From a virus, in IMG/VR virus record IMGVR_UViG_3300017739_000145, positions 1 through 21,310 of that record: a stretch of DNA of 21,310 bases; one strand, given 5' to 3'. The notes below the pieces were generated by a model. It was not told the origin of the DNA, did no database searches, and saw only the letters and a list, made by a program, of their open reading frames with translations. Made by a program: the position numbers and the translations under genes. Positions 16,556 through 21,310 of the stretch are shown in pieces (position 1 is the first letter of the stretch; each line of letters begins with the position of its first letter).

Positions 16556-16592
16556 GATTATAAATATAATTAATTTCTAAATTTTCAACAGT
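16556..16592 (-). promoter_or_regulatory. Promoter candidate for the 69/143 aa pair, ATTTATAA motif with upstream TTG
   Basis: In the minus sense TATATTTATAATC ends at the ATG (16555). A TTG lies 17 bases upstream of TATATTTA, within the spacing reported for Bacteroidota promoters (TTG, 17-23 bases, TAnnTTTG), though the final G is A. So this site fits both the phage motif and a weak host promoter. Either way the mRNA would be nearly leaderless. Confidence 0.4.
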
Positions 16593-16628
16593 TGTATTAT
16601 ATATCCAATATTTCATTAAAACTATTAA

Positions 16629-16817
16629 TTAAGCAATATCCCATTCAATAGCAGCCATTAAATATGCAGATCCTGTATCTATGTTAGGGTTTTCTTTTAG
16701 AATAGCCATAGCTTCAGCTCTGACTTCATTCCTTAACTCATAATCATCAGCTTTAGATAAAATCATTTGAACAACATCATTAGTTTGCATAGTATAGGGG
16801 TTGATATTGATAGACAT
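16629..16817 (-). CDS. Small hypothetical protein, 62 aa
   Basis: Unrecognised. It has a short N-terminal tail (MSININPYTMQTNDVVQMIL) and an acidic helical body (KADDYELRNEVRAEAMAILK) ending in ATEWDIA-like residues (MAAIEWDIA). No membrane segment. It lies between the hairpin after the DUF932 gene and the motif-bearing 69-residue gene, so it may be transcribed by read-through or from an unseen promoter. The region before its ATG is T/A-rich (AATTTATTTTTATTAA) without the full motif. Confidence 0.55.
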   Translation of the reverse strand: MSININPYTMQTNDVVQMILSKADDYELRNEVRAEAMAILKENPNIDTGSAYLMAAIEWDIA

Positions 16818-16840
16818 TTAATAAAAATAAATTGAAAGTA

Positions 16841-16863
16841 GGGGGAGGTTAACATCCTCCCCC
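16841..16863 (-). terminator. Strong GC hairpin after the DUF932 gene, likely terminator
   Basis: A perfect 8-bp stem, GGGGGAGG and CCTCCCCC with a 7-base loop, lies 21 bases past the DUF932 stop. Flanking TTGAA and TTCAA can extend it with a bulge. In the minus sense it is followed by TACTTTCAATTTATTTTTATT-type T-rich sequence rather than an immediate T run, so termination may be intrinsic but imperfect. The alternative is an mRNA 3'-end stabiliser. Confidence 0.7.
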
Positions 16864-16884
16864 TTCAATCAACATGGCATGCTC

Positions 16885-17721
16885 TTATACTGCGAATTCT
16901 TTCGCTACCTCAAAGAGCTCTTGGTTTACTTTTAAGTCTTGTTTAAAGTTCTTAATCTCACGAGCTTTACGCATTTTAGCACCGGAAACATAATCAAAAT
17001 CTCCTGTAACTACACGCTCTTGTACTAGATTAAACACACTCCACAAATCATCTCCTGCATCTTCCTTACGCACTGGGGTAAGAAACTCATCAAGATCAAT
17101 CTTATAAAGCTGATCAACTTTTTGGTTTTCTTGAACTTTAAATCGTGTTTCAAGTGCTTTACGAGCCAAATCATACTTTTGATTTTTATCAAGTGTAGTG
17201 GATTTAAACTTATTCATGCTATCAACTGTAAGAGGCAATTTATCAACCATCTCACTAATAGTTTCACGCAAAGTATTAAAATCATAACCCATGTGACGAA
17301 TTTTCATTGAACCGAACTCTTCATCGGCAATTACCAATCCATTTGAACAAACAAATCGATACATTCCTGCTTGGAACGTAAATGAATTTTTACCATCATG
17401 GGAATTAGTCATGATAATTTGAGGCCAAACATTATCACCATCTTTTCCTTCAATCATCAAATCTGGGTGGCGGAAAACCATCATATGTTTTTGAAAACCT
17501 TCTGTTGCCTTTTTACGAGCAGCAACTTGTTTCGCTTCAATAACCCCCCAACCTAGCTTACGCATATCATCAATTACTTGATTGGTTGGAATGTGTGTGT
17601 AGTGCTTTGAAACTTCGCTACTAGCACTTTCAGAAAACGCTACTGGGCAAACTTCTTTGATTTGCTCGTCGTTCAAGAATTGAACATCTTTTACAGTCGC
17701 TGAAAACATTAAATCACTCAT
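16885..17721 (-). CDS. DUF932-family phage/plasmid protein, 278 aa
   Basis: The family signature is visible: FRHPDLMIEG at about 83-92, TNSHDG at 105-110 and FQAGMYRFVCSNGLV at 116-130, the R-x-V-C-S-N-G-L core shared by DUF932 proteins of phages and plasmids. Their function is unknown. The C-terminal 60 residues are helical (RKAREIKNFKQDLKVNQELF). I start at ATG 17721 (MSDLMFSATVKDVQFL); an upstream TTG at 17760 would add 13 Arg/Lys-containing residues but lies in the leader of a good promoter candidate. G+C is higher than in the structural genes. The gene has its own promoter and hairpin and looks like an independently expressed unit. Confidence 0.85.
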   Translation of the reverse strand: MSDLMFSATVKDVQFLNDEQIKEVCPVAFSESASSEVSKHYTHIPTNQVIDDMRKLGWGVIEAKQVAARKKATEGFQKHMMVFRHPDLMIEGKDGDNVWPQIIMTNSHDGKNSFTFQAGMYRFVCSNGLVIADEEFGSMKIRHMGYDFNTLRETISEMVDKLPLTVDSMNKFKSTTLDKNQKYDLARKALETRFKVQENQKVDQLYKIDLDEFLTPVRKEDAGDDLWSVFNLVQERVVTGDFDYVSGAKMRKAREIKNFKQDLKVNQELFEVAKEFAV

Positions 17722-17770
17722 AACTAAAAATTTAAATAATCGGTCTTGACTCGCTCGCAACCTTACCCCG

Positions 17771-17802
17771 TAAATATACGAATGGTTTCCTGCGCAGCCA
17801 AA
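17771..17802 (-). promoter_or_regulatory. Bacteroidota-type promoter for the DUF932 gene
   Basis: In the minus sense TTTG (17802-17799) is followed by exactly 20 bases and then TATATTTA (17778-17771). The published Bacteroides/Flavobacterium consensus is TTTG or TTG at -33, 19-21 bases, TAnnTTTG at -7; only the final G differs. The start of transcription would lie near 17764, giving a leader of about 40 bases before the ATG at 17721. This is the clearest hint in the window of host type. Confidence 0.55.
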
Positions 17803-17815
17803 TTTTTATATGACT

Positions 17816-18178
17816 TTAATATGACGCCTCAATTCCAAATATCGAACCTGTTACGGGGTTGGCTTGGTTTTCTACTAAAGTGTTCGTTGCTCTAAATTTA
17901 ATATTAGAAGCATTAATAGTACTAGTAACTACTAAATTAAAAGTAGCAGTTGAATCACCTTTCACAGCAAATCCCGCATTCATAGAACCTGTTACAAAAG
18001 AGCAATTTACGGGAGTATTAATAGTAGCTTTAGTAAAAGGCAATTCACCATTTTTTCCTTCAATTGAAAAATAAATATTCCCAGTATTATTGACTAAAGA
18101 AAAATTGTACGTGGCTGCTGTTAAATTAGCGGCAGCACTAACTCCATTTCGTAATTGTGTTCTTGTGTATGTTGGCAT
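17816..18178 (-). CDS. Probable small beta-rich virion protein, 120 aa
   Basis: Starting at ATG 18178 the protein reads MPTYTRTQLRNGVSAAANLT and continues with alternating short strands rich in Thr, Asn, Val and Ser (YNFSLVNNTGNIYFSIEGKN; STATFNLVVTSTINASNIKF). No signal peptide or helix-rich region. It resembles small head-decoration or fibre-associated beta proteins, but no family is recognised. The start is chosen because the ATTTATAAAC motif ends exactly before it; the upstream ATG at 18214 would add twelve hydrophobic residues encoded across that motif. It stands alone between non-structural genes and is followed by the DUF932 promoter. Confidence 0.6.
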   Translation of the reverse strand: MPTYTRTQLRNGVSAAANLTAATYNFSLVNNTGNIYFSIEGKNGELPFTKATINTPVNCSFVTGSMNAGFAVKGDSTATFNLVVTSTINASNIKFRATNTLVENQANPVTGSIFGIEASY

Positions 18179-18190
18179 GTTTATAAATAC
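18179..18190 (-). promoter_or_regulatory. ATTTATAAAC motif immediately before the 120 aa gene
   Basis: The minus sense reads GTATTTATAAAC and abuts the ATG at 18178 with no spacer. A GGTTG occurs 22 bases upstream. The core is identical to sites at 1555 and 11623. Confidence 0.5.
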
Positions 18191-18241
18191 CCCAAAAAAT
18201 AACTTAAGCGGCAACCCCCTTTCTATAGATCCGTATATACT

Positions 18242-18553
18242 TTACTCGCTACCACGAGTTGTTTTTACGATCGAGGGCCGCTTTTTAGATATTACAGTTT
18301 TTTGCTCAATATGGGGAAGAGGGGGTGTTGGGGGTTGTATAACACGAACATAGCGAGGATAATAATAAACAGTTTGGGTATTAGGATAGTAATCTCTATC
18401 AACACCATACGAATTTCTTTGCGGTAATTCGCAGTTATAATCGTTAATATACAATTCGTCGCATTGAGCGTACGCCTCACATGATTTTGGGGCTACGCAA
18501 CCATTACAACAAAATAAAACAATACTACTTAAGCTTAAAATAAATTTCTTCAT
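18242..18553 (-). CDS. Small exported Cys/Tyr-rich protein, possible lipoprotein, 103 aa
   Basis: From ATG 18553 the protein has a typical export signal: MKKFILSLSSIVLFCCNGCV, with Lys2-Lys3, a hydrophobic core and then Cys15, Cys16 and Cys19. The lipobox is imperfect (Leu13-Phe14-Cys15-Cys16), so lipid attachment is uncertain; cleavage at AYA-Q near residue 28 is an alternative. The mature part has further Cys residues, a Tyr-rich stretch (DRDYYPNTQTVYYYPRYVRV) and a Pro-rich then basic tail. A start three codons upstream (18562) is possible. The 5' end overlaps the 187-residue gene by 29 bases in another frame. An envelope role such as superinfection exclusion is speculation. Confidence 0.65.
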   Translation of the reverse strand: MKKFILSLSSIVLFCCNGCVAPKSCEAYAQCDELYINDYNCELPQRNSYGVDRDYYPNTQTVYYYPRYVRVIQPPTPPLPHIEQKTVISKKRPSIVKTTRGSE

Positions 18554-19088
18554 CTTGATCATTCACGAACATTTTAGCATTAGGGAATGCTTTTTTAATA
18601 AAAATAGAATATAATTTATGTCTCCCAGTATCTTCTGTTGCTTCACTACCTTCTTTAGTGGGAGAATAACTTAAAACATCAGGTAGGTTAGAGCTAAATT
18701 CATTTTGCAGAACTTTTTTAATAGTAGCCATTAAACGGAACATATAAACCCTATCGTTAACAAGATTAAATGAAGCCCCTGCTCCAGCATCAGCGACAGA
18801 GAAAATAATTTCATACCCTTCTATGACAGTGCCTTTAGGCTTATTCAAAAATTCATAATATTCGGGGCGATCTAATTCCATATCGTCAGAAACACGCTCT
18901 TTATAGGCAATACCCGATAATTTGATAGGAATGCTTCTTTCAAGATCATCTTGTTCAGTATAGGCATCAACAAGGTATCCGAATGTATCGCCTTTTCTAA
19001 AAGTTTCTTTGTACTCAAATGGCTCGGAAGTTCCTTCACCGACTTCCCTCAAACGTATCTCCGTATATATCTCTTCTAGCGATTTCAT
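18525..19088 (-). CDS. Unrecognised phage protein, 187 aa
   Basis: No family assigned. It begins MKSLEEIYTEIRLREVGEGT, then FEYKETFRKGDTFGYLVDAY and a probable mixed alpha/beta core; the centre has GYEIIFSVADAGAGASFNLV with RVYMFRLMATIKKVL. Near the C-terminus GRHKLYSIFIKKAFPNAKMF precedes a short final strand. The R-x-x-L-Y-x-x-F-I helix is a type often seen in small proteins of T4-like phages, with no proven function. It follows the 448-residue gene by one base (TAA-A-ATG), so the two are translated together and may act together. Stop is TAG. Confidence 0.65.
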   Translation of the reverse strand: MKSLEEIYTEIRLREVGEGTSEPFEYKETFRKGDTFGYLVDAYTEQDDLERSIPIKLSGIAYKERVSDDMELDRPEYYEFLNKPKGTVIEGYEIIFSVADAGAGASFNLVNDRVYMFRLMATIKKVLQNEFSSNLPDVLSYSPTKEGSEATEDTGRHKLYSIFIKKAFPNAKMFVNDQDEEIYFKLK

Positions 19089-19089
19089 T

Positions 19090-20436
19090 TTAGTATCTTT
19101 CTACTGACTTGACTTCACCATCTACCATGTATTCAATTTTAGCAGAAACAAAGTCATCATCATTCATTAACTCATAGACTTCATCTTCGGCATTTAATCC
19201 GCTTATAAAATCTATAGACTTTTCTTCACCATCTTTTTTGATATAAGAAAGTCTATGATTAACCCTAAACATATTTTCTTCAAGTGTATCCGCCATGATT
19301 TGCTTTAACAAGGTTTTAATTCTACTTCTAAGTTCGCTGTATAAGGGTTCTTTAATGTTGTACATCATAGTACCGTCTCCCTCTGGGTCGCCGTTCCAGA
19401 ATCCACCTAGTTTTTTACCTAGGAAATCATCCCAAGCGTATCCATCTTTGATACCCATAGCGAATAACTTTTGAGCTAATCTTTCATTATAAAACGGATA
19501 TAAGGATATAGTTTTTCCTTCGTCTTCTTTAAGATCTTTGTATATGCTTTCTAAGTTCATATCTTCCGGTTCGGCTGAAGCCATCATACCTGTGTATCCA
19601 TGGTTATCAACATATAATTGTTTTAATTTTTTTAATTCTTGGCGAACCAACATTTCTGTTTCGTTATCGAGTGATTCTCCGTTTTGCATACCACTTTTTA
19701 AAATTTCTTCGGCATCCATAATCATACGACCAAGGTTAGTTTTAGAAAAATACCCGCTAAATGCGTCTTTTCTTTCTTTTACTAACTTATCTATATATTT
19801 AGCTTGACCTGCATGTCCTTTAGAGGATTTTTTTAATGACTTACTCATCTTTTTTAATTTTTGGGTTTCACCCTTAGTTAAATCTGCTTCTTCCATACTC
19901 GTAGCTTTTACAAAAATAGTTACTCCTCCACCCATATTAGGTTTAGCAACAAGTCCCATATTTCTAGCTTTTCTGATCAATTGGTTTTTTTCATTAGCAT
20001 CCATAGGGCCTGGTACAATTGCTTTTCCATTCATAGGATCTCCTACATATTTGTAGTTACGAGCACCTAAAAGTTTACCTAACTTATTTTCACTTACGGG
20101 TTCGAATTGTAAAAATCTTTTTCTTGCTCGATTTCTTCTACCGAAATAATCTGTAACGGGTTCGGCAATAAATCTTTTATCTCCTAAACGGGAGTTAAGA
20201 AACATACGGTGCATTTCTGGTTCACTGTTTACGAATCTTTCTCTTTCTTCTGAACCACCTAAGTAGTTTTCCCCATCACCTTTAAATAATTCGTTTCTTG
20301 TAACCTTAACAATCTCTGGATTGGTTTTAAGGTCGTTAAACATTTGTTTTGCTTCGTTTTCGTCGGTAAAATGTCTAAAGTCTCTAGTGACTTCGTTACC
20401 GTCCATTTCAACAAAATCTAATTCGTAATACTTCAT
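19090..20436 (-). CDS. Unrecognised phage protein, 448 aa
   Basis: No match to a family I can name. The N-terminal 50 residues look like a small beta-alpha-beta unit (MKYYELDFVEMDGNEVTRDF; DENEAKQMFNDLKTNPEIVK). Residues about 85-135 are very basic (FGRRNRARKRFLQF), and a Gly-rich stretch follows (MGLVAKPNMGGGVTIFVKAT). A Lys-rich region at about 195-225 (LKKMSKSLKKSSKGHAGQAK) and acidic helices come next, then GYAWDDFLGKKLGGFWNGDP. The basic patches suggest nucleic-acid binding. No helicase or polymerase motif is visible. It is the first gene after the structured spacer, and its expression may depend on that RNA. Confidence 0.7.
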   Translation of the reverse strand: MKYYELDFVEMDGNEVTRDFRHFTDENEAKQMFNDLKTNPEIVKVTRNELFKGDGENYLGGSEERERFVNSEPEMHRMFLNSRLGDKRFIAEPVTDYFGRRNRARKRFLQFEPVSENKLGKLLGARNYKYVGDPMNGKAIVPGPMDANEKNQLIRKARNMGLVAKPNMGGGVTIFVKATSMEEADLTKGETQKLKKMSKSLKKSSKGHAGQAKYIDKLVKERKDAFSGYFSKTNLGRMIMDAEEILKSGMQNGESLDNETEMLVRQELKKLKQLYVDNHGYTGMMASAEPEDMNLESIYKDLKEDEGKTISLYPFYNERLAQKLFAMGIKDGYAWDDFLGKKLGGFWNGDPEGDGTMMYNIKEPLYSELRSRIKTLLKQIMADTLEENMFRVNHRLSYIKKDGEEKSIDFISGLNAEDEVYELMNDDDFVSAKIEYMVDGEVKSVERY

Positions 20437-20456
20437 GTTATTATGTTAAATGTTTG

Positions 20457-20470
20457 CCGATAAATATATT
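20457..20470 (-). promoter_or_regulatory. Possible promoter element before the 448 aa gene
   Basis: Minus-sense AATATATTTATCGGC lies about 20 bases before the ATG at 20436. It shares ATATTTAT with the gene-start motif and fits the TAnnTTT half of a Bacteroidota -7 box, but no TTG at suitable spacing is seen. Transcription from here would leave the structured spacer out of the mRNA. Confidence 0.3.
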
Positions 20471-20508
20471 AAAGGATAGTAAGGTACCCATATAAACTGA
20501 GGATATTT

Positions 20509-20695
20509 GTATATACTTGTCGATGCCCTATAGTTATTTTCGATTCATAAACATATCGTAACATATATACCGGTATAGCGCACGTCGATGGACATCAGCG
20601 CCGGTGGGATATCTACATGGTACGCCGTACGCACGACGGCATACGGGTGGTAAGACGGGGGCACCGTCACCGTTATGACCGCACCCCCATCACCC
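20509..20695 (-). ncRNA. Candidate structured RNA: consecutive hairpins in a GC-rich spacer
   Basis: This 187-base part of the RadA-448 aa spacer folds into successive stems in the minus sense. SL1 (20657-20688): arms GGGGGTGCGGTCA and TGACGGTGCCCCC, 12 of 13 positions paired, loop TAACGG, with an outer GGGTG/CACCC closure (20645-20695). SL2 (20620-20644): GTATGCCGT and ACGGCGTAC, 9 bp. SL3 (20569-20605): CCGGT closure, GCGC/GCGC, ATGTC/GACGT, loop CATC. SL4 (20533-20562): GTTA-CGAT paired with ATCG-(AAAA)-TAAC. SL2 abuts SL1. G+C of 20581-20700 is 72 of 120, against 15 of 60 in 20461-20520. No open frame of note, no terminator T-tract and no tRNA fold were found. Function unknown: leader, processed small RNA or origin-linked structure. 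Confidence 0.55.
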
Positions 20696-20707
20696 AATTA
20701 ATGTTTT

Positions 20708-21310
20708 TTATTCTTCATTACTTGCACCCTCATACAACCAATTGACCATGTTTTTGGTTGTGAAGTTGAAATAATATTTATTCATATTTCCACCGCGACG
20801 GTTCTTACTAAATGCAAGGTAACGATTTCCATCACCATCGAATTTTAAATGACCCATCGCTGTCGTCATATGTTTAATGCGATTTGAACCAGCAAACGTT
20901 CCACTCTTTGTTACTTGCTGGATCAACAATGTCGCCGTATTAATACCACGCTTATTCTCACCCATATTCTGTTCTTCAAGCAACGTCAGTAGCTTCGTCG
21001 TCGCACCCTTATAAGTGCCGCCATAATAATCTTGAATACCAACTGCTACCTCAGCAATCGAATCAATCAACACACAATCATATCCCTCCTCAAATGCACT
21101 ACGCAATACATCAAGTGGATCCTCATCCGCTTGATCACCCATAAACAAAATTGGCACATCACCAAACTTGGGGAAACGCTTAACGTAACCTACCATGTCA
21201 ATCTGATTCATTTCACCCGACACAAACAACACTCGCTTACCCTTATTATTCATATCAGCAATCAAATCAAGCAACACAGTTGTTTTACCAACACCTGGAT
21301 CACCTGTAAT
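20708..21310 (-). CDS. RadA-like RecA-fold ATPase, 5' end beyond window
   Basis: 200 codons are visible; the frame is open to the window edge, so the N-terminus is missing. The first codons read ITGDPGVGKTT, a Walker A loop (GDPGVGKTT), then RVLFVSGEMN (the RadA/Sms S-G-E motif), Walker B in YDCVLIDSIAE, and the RadA-type stretch IQQVTKSGTFAGSNRIKHMT ending in SKNRRGG, a variant of the K-N-R-F-G motif. RadA promotes branch migration in recombination; phage relatives act in recombination-linked replication. The absent N-terminus prevents checking for the RadA zinc finger. The GTG at 21277 is internal, not the true start. G+C (about 43 percent in one 60-base sample) is above that of the structural genes. 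Confidence 0.82.
   Translation of the reverse strand: MTGDPGVGKTTVLLDLIADMNNKGKRVLFVSGEMNQIDMVGYVKRFPKFGDVPILFMGDQADEDPLDVLRSAFEEGYDCVLIDSIAEVAVGIQDYYGGTYKGATTKLLTLLEEQNMGENKRGINTATLLIQQVTKSGTFAGSNRIKHMTTAMGHLKFDGDGNRYLAFSKNRRGGNMNKYYFNFTTKNMVNWLYEGASNEE

Noticed and set aside
17722-17760. Longer start (TTG at 17760) for the DUF932 gene
   Set aside because: It needs a rare start codon and would place the start only a few bases from the predicted transcription start; ATG 17721 gives a family-like N-terminus.
1555-18190. Exact TATAAATA boxes on the plus strand at 1555-1582, 11623, 13928, 16556 and 18179, which would be rightward T4 late promoters
   Set aside because: They would drive transcription antisense to every gene, with no plus-strand gene to serve. 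They arise because the minus-sense motif ATTTATAA is nearly palindromic.
18179-18214. Longer start (ATG at 18214) for the 120 aa gene
   Set aside because: The extra twelve residues are encoded across the motif that abuts ATG 18178 at this and other genes, and they do not resemble a signal peptide.
18292-18480. 62-codon frame inside the exported-protein gene
   Set aside because: It is a second reading frame of the same strand; the other frame has a convincing export signal and proper coupling to the upstream gene.
20657-20688. SL1 as an ordinary rho-independent terminator of the RadA-like gene
   Set aside because: The 3' arm is followed by GTCTTACCACCC rather than a T-run, and further hairpins follow at once. 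A rho-independent of atypical type cannot be excluded.
20569-20695. tRNA or tRNA-like gene in the GC-rich spacer
   Set aside because: No cloverleaf with acceptor stem, T-loop GTTCRA or anticodon arm can be drawn; stems are simple consecutive hairpins.
1-21310. CRISPR arrays, insertion sequences, integrase or attachment sites
   Set aside because: I found no regularly spaced repeats, transposase or integrase reading frames, or tRNA-flanked direct repeats by eye.

Overview
The window is a stretch of a tailed-phage genome, a T4-like (distant-T4) myovirus. Every supported gene lies on the minus strand, so genes read from high to low coordinates. Recognisable T4-type modules are a gp25-family baseplate wedge protein, a gp6/J-like wedge protein, a gp5/VgrG-like central spike, a gp55-like late sigma factor and a RecA-fold (RadA-like) ATPase. 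The DNA is AT-rich. None of the start codons I inspected has a clear Shine-Dalgarno sequence, and one promoter fits the Bacteroidota pattern (TTTG, 20 bases, TAnnTTT). A Bacteroidota host, probably marine or aquatic, is therefore plausible but inferred.

Region 1 (21310-18242) holds the end of the RadA-like ATPase, a 271-base spacer, two unrecognised proteins of 448 and 187 residues, and a small exported Tyr/Cys-rich protein whose gene overlaps its neighbour. The spacer contains a GC-rich core (60 percent G+C in 20581-20700 against about 25 percent next to it) that folds into consecutive hairpins. All non-Watson-Crick pairs in the three GC-rich stems are G-U in the minus-sense RNA and A-C on the other strand. 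This is the best candidate for an undescribed element here.

Region 2 (18178-15709) holds a 120-residue probable virion or beta-rich protein, a DUF932 protein that forms its own unit (host-type promoter upstream, strong hairpin downstream), and small unassigned proteins. Region 3 (15709-13927) is a tightly coupled trio: an HD-domain phosphohydrolase, a one-pass membrane protein and the gp55-like late sigma factor.

Region 4 (13915-1) is the baseplate and tail-structure block. In reading order it has a 113-residue protein, the gp5-like spike, a 248-residue protein, a 108-residue protein, gp25, gp6, a 377-residue adhesin-like protein, a 129-residue coiled-coil protein, a 1474-residue wedge/tail protein with a lectin-like domain, and three further structural proteins, the last cut by the window edge.

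A short motif, ATTTATAA followed by A-rich sequence, lies directly before the start codon of six genes that have an intergenic gap. It is absent from genes whose starts overlap the previous stop (TAATG or ATGA). Together with the gp55-like factor this suggests a phage promoter set making leaderless or nearly leaderless late mRNAs, with translational coupling inside each operon. No tRNA, CRISPR array, insertion sequence or integrase was seen.
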